A stretch of 64,000 nucleotides of DNA, taken from Chloroflexota bacterium (GTDB lineage Bacteria > Chloroflexota > Chloroflexia > Thermomicrobiales > UBA6265). The position numbers were made by a program, and so were the translations under genes. Below, in pieces: positions 24,763 through 33,734 of this stretch (position 1 is its first letter; each line of letters begins with the position of its first letter). The notes under the pieces were generated by a model, which was given only the letters and a program-made list of their open reading frames with translations, was not told the DNA's origin and searched no databases. Location: assembly GCA_023423795.1 (NCBI GenBank), contig JAFAEX010000311.1, positions 1 to 64,000 of the forward strand, written 5' to 3'.

Positions 24763-25500
24763 CTAGCGCCGGTTGTCGCGGTCGAACCCGCCGACGGTCG
24801 TGTATCGATCGGGGTCGCGGACCATGATCAGTTCGCGTGGAGCGGACTGCGCCGCCTCGTCGCGCGCCGGGCTGGTCGGGATCGGCGTTTCGCCCCGCAC
24901 CGGGGACGGCAGCGCCAGGTCGTCGATGCCGCGGGCGTGGCCGAGCGAAATGGTCCCCCGCCGCACTGGAGCCCGCTCCCCGAGCCGCTCCGGCAGAGCC
25001 AGCACGATGGCCCCGATGACGCCGACCAGCAGCACCAGCGAGATCACCTGAAAGACCAGCATGTATTGCGAGAAGAGGACGTTACCCACGGCCTGGGTGT
25101 TGCCGCCGACGAATGCGATGTTTTCCGGCGTTGCGTTGCCCTGCCCGCCGACCACCGTCCGCGTCAGGATCGCCAATCCCACCTCGAGCAGCAGCACCAC
25201 GCCCAGCAGCACCGCGACCGGGCGCTGCACCGGCCGCGCCCCGTGGAACTCCGGCAAATCGTCAGGGTCCACCAGCATGAGCACGAACAGCACGAGCACG
25301 AGGATCGCGCCGGCGTAGACGATGACCTGCACGGCGGCCAGGAACTCGGCGCCCATCATCACGAAGATGCCGGCGACGTTGACGAAGCACAGGATCAGGA
25401 AGACCGCGGAGTGCACCGGGTTGGCCGACACGACCATCCCCAGCGCCGTGAGCACCGCCACCCCGCCCAGGAGGAAGAAGATCAGGACATCCCAGGACAT
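24763..25500 (-). CDS. nuoJ: NADH-quinone oxidoreductase subunit J
   Basis: 245 aa. Five membrane helices occupy about residues 1-165. The conserved NPVHSAVFLILCFVNVAGIF and VQVIVYAGAILVLVLFVLML regions contain the pi-bulge segment. The last 70-80 residues (ERAPVRRGTISLGHARGIDD onward) form a hydrophilic tail not usual for the family, which averages 170-200 aa. It lies 24 nt before nuoK and 13 nt after nuoH, so it belongs to the same transcription unit. The tail may contact peripheral subunits; this is inference. Confidence 0.95.
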   Translation of the reverse strand: MSWDVLIFFLLGGVAVLTALGMVVSANPVHSAVFLILCFVNVAGIFVMMGAEFLAAVQVIVYAGAILVLVLFVLMLVDPDDLPEFHGARPVQRPVAVLLGVVLLLEVGLAILTRTVVGGQGNATPENIAFVGGNTQAVGNVLFSQYMLVFQVISLVLLVGVIGAIVLALPERLGERAPVRRGTISLGHARGIDDLALPSPVRGETPIPTSPARDEAAQSAPRELIMVRDPDRYTTVGGFDRDNRR

Positions 25501-25513
25501 GCCGCGACTCCTC

Positions 25514-26554
25514 CTACTGGCCGAGAGTGATCAGGCGAACGAAGGCGGTGACGACGATGTTCACCAGCACCAGCGGCAGCAGGACCTTCCACGCGATGCC
25601 CATCAACTGGTCGTAGCGGAAGCGGGGCAGCGTGGCGCGCAACCAGACGTAGAAGAAGAGGAAGACGACGACCTTCACCAGCAGCCAGAGGATGCCGAGG
25701 CCCCAGTACTGGTCGGCGCCCGGCCCGTCGGTGCCGCCGAGGAACATCACCGCCGCGAACATGCTGACGATGATCATGTTGATGTATTCGCCGAGGAAGT
25801 AGAACGAGAACCGGAACGCCGAGTACTCGGTGTGGAACCCGGAAATCAGTTCCGTCTCCGCTTCCGGCAGGTCGAACGGGGCGCGGTTGGTTTCGGCGAC
25901 GGCCGCGATCAGGAAGATGACGAACGCCAGCGGCTGCGACAGGATGTTCCAGCTCGGGATCGCGATCGGCCCGTACATCCGGGTGATCTGCTGCTGCTCC
26001 ATGATCTGGAGCACACTGAGCGACTGCGAGGTGATGAACACCCCGACCAGCGACAACCCGAGGATGATCTCGTAGGACACCACCTGCGCCGCGGCGCGCA
26101 ACCCGCCGAGCAGCGAGTAGCGGTTGGCCGACGCATAGGCGCCGAGGATGATCCCGTAAACGCCGAGCGAGCCGAACGCCAGCAGGAACAGCGCCCCGAC
26201 GTTCAGGTCGGCGGCGAACAGCTTCACCGGGTGCCCGAAGATCGTGACCGTGCCGCCGAACGGGATCACCGCCACCCGCACGATGGCGGTGACGAAGATG
26301 ACCAGCGGCGCGAAGAAGAAGACCCACTTGTCGGCCGCGGCCGGGATGAGGTCTTCCTTGCCCAACAGCTTGATGCCGTCGGCGATCGGCTGAAGCAAGC
26401 CCTTCGGCCCGGTACGGGTCGGCCCCATCCGGTCCTGCATGGCGCCGAGCACTTTGCGCTCGAACCACGTCATGTAGGCCATGCCGATCAACAGCACGTT
26501 CATGAAGATGAACGCGACGATGAACGTCAGCCACAGCGGCTGTTCGGTCGCCAT
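25514..26554 (-). CDS. nuoH: NADH-quinone oxidoreductase subunit H
   Basis: 346 aa, eight membrane helices. The quinone-site signature FERKVLGAMQDRMGPTRTGP follows the first helix, and the family-typical AVAETNRAPFDLPEAETELI loop is present. The ATG start at 26554 is the one that directly precedes the first helix; upstream in-frame sequence is low-complexity Ala/Gly/Arg. No nuoI lies between this gene and nuoJ, unlike the classical order. The remaining subunits found in this window (A-D) are 18 kb away. Confidence 0.95.
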   Translation of the reverse strand: MATEQPLWLTFIVAFIFMNVLLIGMAYMTWFERKVLGAMQDRMGPTRTGPKGLLQPIADGIKLLGKEDLIPAAADKWVFFFAPLVIFVTAIVRVAVIPFGGTVTIFGHPVKLFAADLNVGALFLLAFGSLGVYGIILGAYASANRYSLLGGLRAAAQVVSYEIILGLSLVGVFITSQSLSVLQIMEQQQITRMYGPIAIPSWNILSQPLAFVIFLIAAVAETNRAPFDLPEAETELISGFHTEYSAFRFSFYFLGEYINMIIVSMFAAVMFLGGTDGPGADQYWGLGILWLLVKVVVFLFFYVWLRATLPRFRYDQLMGIAWKVLLPLVLVNIVVTAFVRLITLGQ

Positions 26555-26640
26555 GTCGGTTGCGGTGCTCCCCCGTCCCCGCCCCAGCCGCCGTCGCGGG
26601 CGCGCACCGGCCGCGGCGGGCGCCGCCGGCACGGTTGCGG

Positions 26641-26646
26641 ATTGTA
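26641..26646 (-). promoter_or_regulatory. Candidate -10 element for nuoHJK
   Basis: TACAAT on the minus strand, 87 nt upstream of the nuoH start, the only AT-rich hexamer in the spacer. Confidence 0.35.
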
Positions 26647-26847
26647 CCCCGTTCGGGCCTCCCGTGGCGGACACTCTGTTCGCCAATCCCGCTACCGCTG
26701 CCGAACCGGTCCGGGCCCGGCGCTCGTTTCGGCCGCCGCGCCCTTCGCGACAGGAGCATGAGGGATGTCACGTTCGCGACCGTCCGCTGCCGTCCCACTG
26801 CAATGGAGCCGTGATCGCGCGGCCGGATCCGGCGCGGAGGACCCGAC

Positions 26848-27260
26848 CTGAGCGACCGAGACCCCCCCCCAGCCCGACGACCGCACCGGCGTCGCCCCTG
26901 CTGTCGCGGACCAACCCGACGTCGTGCTCGATTCCGCCGCCGCCGCGGCGTCGTTTGCCGACCTCATCGCCGGATTTTGGGGACGACGGCCAGCCCGTGC
27001 TCATCGCCGTCGATGGCGAACCGCGCGCGGCGCTCGTTTCGGCCGCCGACCTCGCGGATCTGCGTCGCCTCCGGCGCGCAGAGCGACGCCGCGCTGCCCT
27101 CGCCGAATTGGAGCGCCTCAACGCCGCCGTGTCCGCGTCGAACGAGGGGTTCTCCGACGAGGAAGCGGAGGCGATCGGCAAGCGACTCGGCAAAGAAATC
27201 AACCGCGCCATCACCGAGCGACTCCGCCGCGAGGCGGACGATCAGCGCCGGTCGGCTTGA
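26848..27260 (+). pseudogene. Type II antitoxin (Phd/YefM-like) with disrupted reading frame
   Basis: The C-terminal part is clear in one frame: GQPVLIAVDGEPRAALVSAA, DLADLRRLRR, then an acidic-basic tail ending ADDQRRSA at 27260. This is the layout of antitoxins paired with PIN toxins. The natural N-terminal part (VVLDSAAAAASFADLIAGF) lies in another frame and breaks off at TTTTGGGG (26975-26982). Removing one T would join them as AGFGDDGQPV. Upstream, a 9-C run (26862-26870) hides a second shift. With 8 C the frame would extend back to a CTG at 26848 that has GGAGG 7 nt before it. Either both are homopolymer sequence errors or the antitoxin is decaying. The PIN toxin begins 6 nt downstream. 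Confidence 0.65.
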
Positions 27261-27266
27261 CCGGTC

Positions 27267-27719
27267 GTGGTGCGGTGCCTCCTCGATGCGAGCGTCCTTT
27301 TGGCCTACCTTGCGTCTCCTGCGGCTGAACGGACCGCTGTCTACCAGATTCTGCGCGCGACCGTCGCCGGAACCCTGACCTTGATTTGGCCCGCCGAACA
27401 TGCGATCGAGGTGGAGCGCGCCGCTTCTGGCCGCCGCTCGATCCGAAAGCGCGTTGGGGACAATGCGGCGTCGGCCATGCTCGCGTTCCTCGACACGATC
27501 GGCGAACCCATGCCGCGCCTGATCGGTCCGTACCCGCGCATCTGCCGAGATCCCAACGACGATTACCTCGTCGTCAGCGCCCTCGCTGGCCGGGCCGATC
27601 TCGTGGTTACGCTCGACGACGACCTGCTCGCCCTCGGTGAGTACGCCGGCGTCCGCTTCGTTAAGCCGGGCGGCGCGCTGGCGATTCTGCGCGAGGCGGG
27701 TCTGCTCCCTACGGATTGA
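27267..27719 (+). CDS. PIN-domain toxin (VapC-like ribonuclease)
   Basis: 150 aa. PIN-domain acidic residues are visible in CLLDASVLLAYL (Asp7), a central Glu in HAIEVERA, RDPNDDYLVVSA and VTLDDDLLALG. PIN toxins are Mg-dependent ribonucleases held in check by the antitoxin encoded just upstream, and the 6-nt gap fits a toxin-antitoxin operon. GTG at 27267 (or the adjacent GTG at 27270) starts the gene; no strong ribosome binding site is seen, consistent with coupling to the antitoxin. The 3' end overlaps the convergent acetyltransferase by 11 nt. Confidence 0.85.
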   Translation: MVRCLLDASVLLAYLASPAAERTAVYQILRATVAGTLTLIWPAEHAIEVERAASGRRSIRKRVGDNAASAMLAFLDTIGEPMPRLIGPYPRICRDPNDDYLVVSALAGRADLVVTLDDDLLALGEYAGVRFVKPGGALAILREAGLLPTD

Positions 27720-28323
27720 CGTCCTCGGTTGCCCGGAACTCCGTCGCCAGGCAATCCATTAGCACGACATCGGCGACGCCGCCGCCGATCCGCCGCGCTT
27801 CCCGGATACGCCCGATCTCGCGGAACCCGGCCTTTTCGTAGGCCCTGATGGCTGCGACGTTCGTCGAAACGGTGTCAAGCCAGACGTTGTGGACGCCGAT
27901 CATCTCGAATGCCCAGCGCAGCACGAGGCGTGTCGCCTCGGTCCCGAACCCTCGGCCGCGCTGGGAGGCGTTCCCGATCGTGATGCCGAACTCCGCCGTC
28001 CGGTGCGGCGTCTGCCAGTCCCGCAGGTTCGCGTAGCCGATCGGTTCGAGGTTGGGAAGGCGGTAGATCGCGAACCCTGCCCAGCCGGCGCGCTCACCGC
28101 GCAGCAACGGCTCCCATTCGGCGCGCACCGCGTCTTCGGCCATCGGCCGGAACGCGCCGCCGCCCAGTTCCTCCGTCAGCGGGTCGTTTTGCCAGCGATG
28201 GAGGGCCGGCAGCAGCCAGGCGTGGAGCGGGCCGATCGCTACCCGCTTACCACGCAGGAGGATGGTCGGCTCCTCCACCCTTTCGTCATCCGCTCCGTCG
28301 TGTTCGCCCACTTGTCCCTCCAT
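27709..28323 (-). CDS. GNAT family N-acetyltransferase (RimJ/RimL type)
   Basis: 204 aa. The acetyl-CoA loop is RGRGFGTEATRLVLRWAF, preceded by strand AEFGITIGN and followed by VWLDTVSTNVAAIRAYEKAG, the RimJ/RimL-type signature. The N-terminal PTILLRGKRVAIGPLHAW is the usual first strand of this subgroup, with about 20 less conserved residues before it. ATG at 28323 is the best start but has a weak ribosome binding site. Substrate unknown. It is divergent from fabD. Confidence 0.85.
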   Translation of the reverse strand: MEGQVGEHDGADDERVEEPTILLRGKRVAIGPLHAWLLPALHRWQNDPLTEELGGGAFRPMAEDAVRAEWEPLLRGERAGWAGFAIYRLPNLEPIGYANLRDWQTPHRTAEFGITIGNASQRGRGFGTEATRLVLRWAFEMIGVHNVWLDTVSTNVAAIRAYEKAGFREIGRIREARRIGGGVADVVLMDCLATEFRATEDVNP

Positions 28324-28434
28324 CGTGACGATACGATCGCACCGGGCGGCTGGCGACCGGGGCCGCGGAAGCAGCATGGTATCCTTCGCCGAATATCGGC
28401 ACGATGCCGCGGGTTTTCGGGTGGACGGGAGCAC

Positions 28435-29421
28435 ATGACCACGGCTGGTTCGGCAAGCGGATTGGATGCGCTGGGAGGCCCGGTAGCGCTGGTTTTTCCG
28501 GGTCAGGGCAGCCAGTTCGTCGGCATGGGCCGTTCGCTCTACGAGAGCTCGGCGGCGGCGCGGCGGGTCTTCGACCACGCCGACGAGGTGCTCGGCTTCC
28601 AACTTTCCCGGCTCTGCTTCGACGGCCCGGCCGACGTCCTCGAAGACACCATCAACGCCCAGCCCGCGATCCTGACCGCCAGCGTCGCTGCGCTGGAGGC
28701 GATGCGCGAGCGGGCCCACTCCGCCGGCGCGAAGGTCCAGCCGATGATCGTCGCCGGCCACTCGCTCGGCGAATTCACCGCGCTCGTCGCCGCCGGGGTC
28801 ATCGACTTTCCCTCCGCGCTGCGCATCGTCCGCGAGCGCGGCCGCCTGATGAAGGAAGCGGGCGAAGAGCGACCCGGCGGCATGGCGGCGGTCATCGGTC
28901 TCGACCGCGACACCCTCGCCGAACTTGTCGCGCAGGCCGAAGCAGACGGCATCGTCGCCCTCGCCAACGACAACTGCCCCGGCCAATCCGTCATTTCGGG
29001 AGAACTCGGGGCGTTGCAGCGGGCGATGGACCTTGCCAAGCAGGCGGGGGCCAAGCGCGTGGCCCGCCTCGGCATCTCGATCGCGTCCCACTCGCCGCTG
29101 ATGTCGCGCGCGTCGCAGCAACTCGCGGAGATGCTGGATCGGCTGCCGCTGCAGGCGCCGCGCGTGCCGGTGGTCGCCAATGCCACCGGCGCCGCGATGC
29201 ACACCGTCGAGGAGATCCGGCTCGAACTCGCCCACCACGTCGAGCGGCCGGTCAACTGGACGCGCTCGGTCCGCGAGATGCTCGATGCTGGCGTCGCGAC
29301 CTTCGTCGAGGTTGGCCCCGGCCAGGTCCTGTCCGGGTTGATCCGGCGCATCGAGCGCGAGGCCACCGTGCTGGGGCCGGCCGACTTCGGGCTGCCCAGC
29401 GACGAACGGGTGAAGGGGTAG
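28435..29421 (+). CDS. fabD: Malonyl-CoA:ACP transacylase
   Basis: 328 aa. It loads malonate onto acyl carrier protein for fatty acid synthesis. The N-terminal motif LVFPGQGSQFVGMG, nucleophile Ser110 in AGHSLGEF, catalytic His219 in SIASHSPLM, and GPGQVLSGL near the C-terminus are all present. ATG at 28435 has GGGAG immediately upstream; longer in-frame versions overlap the divergent gene's regulatory region. fabF follows after 125 bp. acpP and fabG, often in between, are missing here. Confidence 0.95.
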   Translation: MTTAGSASGLDALGGPVALVFPGQGSQFVGMGRSLYESSAAARRVFDHADEVLGFQLSRLCFDGPADVLEDTINAQPAILTASVAALEAMRERAHSAGAKVQPMIVAGHSLGEFTALVAAGVIDFPSALRIVRERGRLMKEAGEERPGGMAAVIGLDRDTLAELVAQAEADGIVALANDNCPGQSVISGELGALQRAMDLAKQAGAKRVARLGISIASHSPLMSRASQQLAEMLDRLPLQAPRVPVVANATGAAMHTVEEIRLELAHHVERPVNWTRSVREMLDAGVATFVEVGPGQVLSGLIRRIEREATVLGPADFGLPSDERVKG

Positions 29422-29453
29422 CCTTCACGCCCGATCGTTCACCACGTCCTGTC

Positions 29454-29479
29454 CGGCGCGGGGTCTCGGCCCCGCGCCG
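29454..29479. terminator. Hairpin between fabD and fabF
   Basis: 10-bp stem CGGCGCGGGG with a 6-nt loop, no T-run. It may be a partial terminator or an attenuator separating the two genes. Confidence 0.4.
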
Positions 29480-29546
29480 TCCGTGCCGGGAGCGTCCCGG
29501 CGAAGCACGCCCGCCGCGCGCGGCGGCGAACGCAGCGAGGAGCATC

Positions 29547-30785
29547 GTGGCACCACGGGTCGTCGTCACCGGCATCGGGGCCGTCACCCCGCTCGGCATC
29601 GGCGCGGAGACGTTCTGGGAGGGCCTCACCGCCGGCCGCTCCGGCATCCGCGAGATCCAGCACTTCGACGCCGGCAACCTGCCGGTCCGCATCGCCGGCG
29701 AGGTGCCCGGGTTCGCGCCGGCCGACTTCATGGACGGCAAGGCCGCGCGGCGGATGGACCGCTTCGCGCAGTTCGCCGTCGCCGCCTCCCGCCAGGCGCT
29801 GGAATCGGCTGGCCTCGAAATCACCGACGCCAACCGCGAGCGCACCGCCGTGGTGATGAACACCGGCGGCGGCGGCATCTGGACGATCGAGTCCAACATC
29901 GTCGCCATGGAGCGCGGCGGCCCGGGACGGGTCAGCCCGTTTCTGATCCCGATGTTCGCTCCGAACATGGCCTCGTCGCAGGTGTCGATCGCCTTCGGCG
30001 TCCGTGGCCCGGTCATCACCTCGGTGGCGGCGTGCGCCGCCGGCGTGCAAGCGTTCGTCGATGCCGTCCGCCTGCTCGAATGCGGCGAGGCGGATGCGGC
30101 CATCGTCGGCGGTACCGAAGCCGGGCTCAGCCCGGTTTCCATCGCCGGACTCGCCAACATGCAGGCGCTGTCCCGCCGCAACGACGACCCGGAGCGCGCC
30201 AGCCGCCCCTTCGACAAGGGACGCGACGGGTTCGTGTTCGGGGAAGGCGCGGCCGTCATGATCCTCGAAACCGAGGAGCACGCCGTCCGCCGCGGGGCGT
30301 CCGCCATCTGCTACGCCGCTGGCGGCGCGATGACCGCCGACGCCTTCCACATCACCGCTCCGATCCCGGACGGCAGCGGCGCGGCCGGCGCGATGTCCCT
30401 CGCCATGAAGCGCGCCGGCATCACCTCGGCCGACGTCGATTACGTGGCGGCCCACGCGACCTCGACGCCGATCGGCGACATCGCCGAGACCCGCGCCATC
30501 GAGCGGGCGCTCGGCGAGGATGCGAAGCGGGTCGCCATCTCCGCCAACAAATCCATGGTCGGCCACCTGCTCGGCGCGGCCGGGGCCGTCTCGTCGCTGG
30601 CGTGCGTGCTCGCCATCCGCGACGACCTCGCCCCGCCGACGATCAACCTCGACAACCCGGACCCGGAGTGCACGCTCGACTACGTGCCGAACGTCTCCCG
30701 CGCGATGCCGATCCACACCGCGCTGGCCAACGGCTTCGGTTTCGGCGGGCAGAACGCGTGCGCCGTTTTTCGGGAGATTTCCTGA
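29547..30785 (+). CDS. fabF: Beta-ketoacyl-ACP synthase II
   Basis: 412-aa condensing enzyme. It starts VAPRVVVTGIGAVTPLGIG. The nucleophile is Cys163 in SVAACAAGVQAF, and the catalytic histidines are His303 in AAHATSTPIGD and His340 in MVGHLLGAAGAV. GFGFGGQNA lies near the end. GTG at 29547 has GAGGAG 5 nt upstream. It elongates acyl-ACP with malonyl-ACP supplied by FabD. The fatty acids made here are plausible substrates for the CYP102-type P450 at the left of the window (inference). Confidence 0.95.
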   Translation: MAPRVVVTGIGAVTPLGIGAETFWEGLTAGRSGIREIQHFDAGNLPVRIAGEVPGFAPADFMDGKAARRMDRFAQFAVAASRQALESAGLEITDANRERTAVVMNTGGGGIWTIESNIVAMERGGPGRVSPFLIPMFAPNMASSQVSIAFGVRGPVITSVAACAAGVQAFVDAVRLLECGEADAAIVGGTEAGLSPVSIAGLANMQALSRRNDDPERASRPFDKGRDGFVFGEGAAVMILETEEHAVRRGASAICYAAGGAMTADAFHITAPIPDGSGAAGAMSLAMKRAGITSADVDYVAAHATSTPIGDIAETRAIERALGEDAKRVAISANKSMVGHLLGAAGAVSSLACVLAIRDDLAPPTINLDNPDPECTLDYVPNVSRAMPIHTALANGFGFGGQNACAVFREIS

Positions 30786-30819
30786 CGCCCGCACCGGCCG
30801 CCGGTGAGGGGAGGGACGG

Positions 30820-31287
30820 ATGATTCCCGGCCTGCCGGCCTCCATTGCCGGCGCCCGGGCGCGCATCCTGCTGGAGGGCGTGCGCGCCTGGGCTGCCGAC
30901 CGGCCGGACGTGGCCGCGGTCGCCTTGGTCGGCTCGTGGGCGCGCGGAACGGCCCGCCCCGATTCGGATATCGACCTCGTGATCGTCACCCACGACGTGG
31001 CGGGCTTCTTCGCTTTTCCCGGCTGGCTGGCCCACTTCGGCAAGCCGACCGACCGTATCGAGGAAACCTACGGCGTCCTGCGGGCGCTACGCGTCTGGTA
31101 CGCGGACGGGCCGGAGGTCGAGTTCGGCGTCGTTCCCCCGTCGTGGTGCGCCACCGATCCGGTCGATTCCGGCACCGCCGGCGTGGTCCTCGACGGCCTC
31201 GTCGCCCTGTACGACCCGGTAGGGGTGCTTGCTCGCCTCGTCGGGGCCGTCAATCTTCCGCCGCCGACGCCCTTTCCGGGTCGGTGA
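30820..31287 (+). CDS. Nucleotidyltransferase-fold protein
   Basis: 155 aa. The signature GSWARGTARPDSDIDLVIV (G-S-x-A-R-G ... D-x-D) is the catalytic core of the polymerase-beta-like nucleotidyltransferase superfamily. An acidic strand, VEFGVVPPSW, further on may supply the third carboxylate. Families with this size include minimal nucleotidyltransferases and adenylyltransferase-type toxins or antitoxins. No HEPN partner gene is adjacent. ATG at 30820 has GGGGAGGGA upstream, and the gene begins 34 nt after fabF. Confidence 0.8.
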   Translation: MIPGLPASIAGARARILLEGVRAWAADRPDVAAVALVGSWARGTARPDSDIDLVIVTHDVAGFFAFPGWLAHFGKPTDRIEETYGVLRALRVWYADGPEVEFGVVPPSWCATDPVDSGTAGVVLDGLVALYDPVGVLARLVGAVNLPPPTPFPGR

Positions 31288-31317
31288 GGCGGAGGCCGCG
31301 CTTGTATCCCGAAGAAG

Positions 31318-31398
31318 CGTCATCCCGAGCCGGGCGGGAGATCTCGTCGTAACCCTTTGCGGGGAAGGACGAGATCCCTCGACTGGCTCGGGATGACG
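31318..31398. repeat. Dispersed repeat element, copy 3 (extended palindrome)
   Basis: Outer arms CGTCATCCCGAGCC and its complement, plus inner arms around GAGATCTCGTC/GACGAGATCCC, form a long imperfect hairpin. It lies between two convergent genes and could act as a transcription stop or RNA stabiliser. Confidence 0.85.
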
Positions 31399-31437
31399 GC
31401 TTGCGTGCGCGGTCCGTGTGCGGTTGCGCGGGATGCC

Positions 31438-32622
31438 CTACCGCGCCGCGCCGGCCGGCACCGCCGCGTGGGCCAGCGCCTGCCGAAGGTCGTCCAGCAG
31501 GTCGTCGATGCCTTCGATGCCGACCGAGAGGCGGAGCAGGTTGGCCGCGACCTCGCCGCGGGTGCCCGCCACGCTGGCGTGGGTCATCACGCCGGGGTGC
31601 TCGATCAGCGACTCGACCCCGCCCAGGCTTTCGGCCAACTGGAACACGCGCGTTGCGGCCGCCACCGCCGCCGCCGCTTCGTAGCCGCCGCGGACCGTGA
31701 ACGACACCATCCCGGAGAAGTCGCGCATCTGACGCGCGGCGACCTCGTGGCCGGCGTGCGACGCCAGCCCGGGATAAAAGACCTGCTCGACGGCGTCCTG
31801 ACCATCCAGGAATTCGGCGATCGCCCGCGCGTTGGCGCTGTGGCGCCCCATCCGGACCGCCAGCGTCTTGATCCCGCGCAGCGTCAGCCAGCAGTCCATC
31901 GGGCCGGGCACCGCGCCGGCGGCGTTCTGGTGGAACTTCAGCGTCTGGTACACCTCGGGGTCGTTGCCGACGACGATGCCGCCGACCACGTCCGAGTGGC
32001 CGCCGAGGTACTTCGTCGTGGAGTGCAGCACGAGGTCCGCCCCGAGCGCCAGCGGCTGCTGCAGGTACGGGGAGGCGAACGTGTTGTCCACCACCAGCAT
32101 GGCGGGGTGGTCGGCCACCAGCGAGGCGATGCCCGCGATGTCGGCGATCTTCAGGTACGGGTTGGTCGGCGTCTCCACCCACACGAACTTCGTGCTCGAC
32201 CGCAGCGCCCCGCGCACCTCGTCGAGGTCCGTCAGGTCCACCTGGCTGATCTCGATGCCGTAACGGGCGATCACCTTGGCGAACAGCCGGTAGGTCCCGC
32301 CGTAGGCGTCGTCCGACAGGATGACGTGGTCGCCGGGCGCGAGCAGGTAGCCGAGGTTCTGGGTGGCGGCTAGTCCGCTGGCGTAGGCGAGCGCCCAGGC
32401 TCCGCCTTCCAGCGAGGCCATCGCCTGCTGCAAGGCCGTGCGGGTCGGGTTGTCGGTGCGGGCGTACTCGAACCCCTTGTGCTGGCCCACGCCCTCCTGC
32501 ACGAAGGTGCTGGTCTGGTAGATCGGCGGGATCACCGCGCCGGTGGTCGGGTCCGGGTCCTGCCCGGCATGGATCGCGCGGGTTTCGAACGCCGTCGCGT
32601 CCCAATCGCGGGATGCGGTCAC
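31438..32622 (-). CDS. Cystathionine gamma-synthase / gamma-lyase family PLP enzyme
   Basis: 394-aa member of the Cys/Met metabolism PLP family. The N-terminal TRAIHAGQDPDPTTGAVIPP and YARTDNPTRTALQ, the PLP-phosphate region AYASGLAAT, and the Schiff-base lysine Lys204 in STTKYLGGHSD are diagnostic. Gamma-synthase and gamma-lyase cannot be separated by eye. With the cystathionine beta-synthase 2.6 kb upstream, a lyase role (homocysteine to cysteine) is plausible. GTG at 32622 has GAGGAG 6 nt upstream. Confidence 0.9.
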   Translation of the reverse strand: MTASRDWDATAFETRAIHAGQDPDPTTGAVIPPIYQTSTFVQEGVGQHKGFEYARTDNPTRTALQQAMASLEGGAWALAYASGLAATQNLGYLLAPGDHVILSDDAYGGTYRLFAKVIARYGIEISQVDLTDLDEVRGALRSSTKFVWVETPTNPYLKIADIAGIASLVADHPAMLVVDNTFASPYLQQPLALGADLVLHSTTKYLGGHSDVVGGIVVGNDPEVYQTLKFHQNAAGAVPGPMDCWLTLRGIKTLAVRMGRHSANARAIAEFLDGQDAVEQVFYPGLASHAGHEVAARQMRDFSGMVSFTVRGGYEAAAAVAAATRVFQLAESLGGVESLIEHPGVMTHASVAGTRGEVAANLLRLSVGIEGIDDLLDDLRQALAHAAVPAGAAR

Positions 32623-32783
32623 GTGGGCCTCCTCGGGTGCACGGCGGACGCTCCTCGCGTGGTATCCGCCTCGGTGACGAACGGTTGGCCGGGATCGGCC
32701 GCGAATTCCGGCAATGGTAGCCGAGCGCCGCGCGGGAAGCCCGTTCGCGCGCCACTAGTCCCGCGTCCAGGAGACACGCGCCC

Positions 32784-32812
32784 GCGCCGCCCGGGCGAAC
32801 CCGGCGCGGCGC
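32784..32812. terminator. Possible hairpin after the cupredoxin gene
   Basis: Imperfect GC-only stem (GCGCCGCCCGGG with a bulged complement) 37-65 nt past the cupredoxin stop codon, without a T-run. Confidence 0.4.
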
Positions 32813-32848
32813 GGGGCCTTGCGAATTGGGGATGCCGGCCGCCGCCCG

Positions 32849-33658
32849 CTAGCTGACGATGACCGTCCCCTTCATGCCGGCGTGGAACTCGCAAAAGTAC
32901 TCGAACGTTCCGGCCTCGCCGAAGGTTTGGGTGAAGCTCTCGCCGGGAGCGATCGTGCCCGATTGCAGCAGCGCGCGGTCGCGTGCCGTCGCCGTATGCG
33001 GCGCGGTATCGCCGTTGGTCCACGTGATCGAAGCGCCGACGGCGACCTCGACCGGGTCGGGGTTGTAGGCGAAGTCCACGATATCGACGGTCGTCGCGCC
33101 GGCCACGGCCTCAGCGGTATCGTCCTCGGTGGCTGCCGCGTCGTGGTCGTTCCCGGCCAGACCGTGTGCGAGGTAGACATCCACGTTGGTCGCGGCGCCA
33201 TTTGCGGTCAGGATCGCGATCCCCGCGTATCCGGAATCGTTCAGTTCGCGCAGGCCGATGGTGAGCGCGGCGCCGTCCGCATCGTCCGCGACATCGCCGA
33301 GGTCGCCGCAGGCGATGTAGGTCCCGATCTCGTCGGCGCTCTTGTGGACGTTGATGGCGTATCCGCCGGCCAGCAGGTCGGCCAGCGTGGATTCGACCGT
33401 TGTCCGGCTGCGTTCGACCGGGATCGCGTGTTCCGACGCGTTGCCGCCGGCCGGCGTCACGTCGGAGAGCATGAAGGTCGGGTTCGGGTCGAGCTGGTCG
33501 CAGGGGCCGACGTGGATATGGGCCGGGTGGGCATCGGCCATGCCCGGCATGCCGGCGTGCGGAGTCGAATCCTGCGCCGCGCCCGTCAGGGCCGAGACGG
33601 CGAACAACCCGCTGGCGACGAGGACGGTGGCGGCTCGCCACGGTGCGCGCGGAACCAT
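32849..33658 (-). CDS. Exported cupredoxin (plastocyanin-like) with extra N-terminal domain
   Basis: 269 aa. A Sec signal peptide (WRAATVLVASGLFAVSALTG) is followed by a His/Met-rich stretch (HAGMPGMADAHPAHIHVG). A domain of about 150 residues comes next, then a type-I copper domain. The copper ligands are His in TAPHTATA and the Cys-His-Met set in YFCEFHAGMKG, the standard cupredoxin order. The protein probably binds copper outside the membrane, for electron transfer or copper buffering. ATG at 33658 has AGGAG 7 nt upstream. The divergent regulator and the shared operator suggest control by it. Confidence 0.87.
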   Translation of the reverse strand: MVPRAPWRAATVLVASGLFAVSALTGAAQDSTPHAGMPGMADAHPAHIHVGPCDQLDPNPTFMLSDVTPAGGNASEHAIPVERSRTTVESTLADLLAGGYAINVHKSADEIGTYIACGDLGDVADDADGAALTIGLRELNDSGYAGIAILTANGAATNVDVYLAHGLAGNDHDAAATEDDTAEAVAGATTVDIVDFAYNPDPVEVAVGASITWTNGDTAPHTATARDRALLQSGTIAPGESFTQTFGEAGTFEYFCEFHAGMKGTVIVS

Positions 33659-33734
33659 GGTCTTTCTCCTGCTGGCGCCTTGCCCTGGGCTATCCCGACC
33701 GCTCGGCCGGAGGGGCACGTCCCCACGGTATCAG

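Noticed and set aside
26481..27260. Single 259-residue plus-strand protein running from inside nuoH into the antitoxin
   Set aside because: Its first two thirds are Pro/Arg-rich shadow sequence antisense to nuoH and its leader; only the last 90 residues are antitoxin-like.
30820..31287. MNT/HEPN toxin-antitoxin module
   Set aside because: The nucleotidyltransferase signature is clear, but no HEPN-like gene lies on either side.
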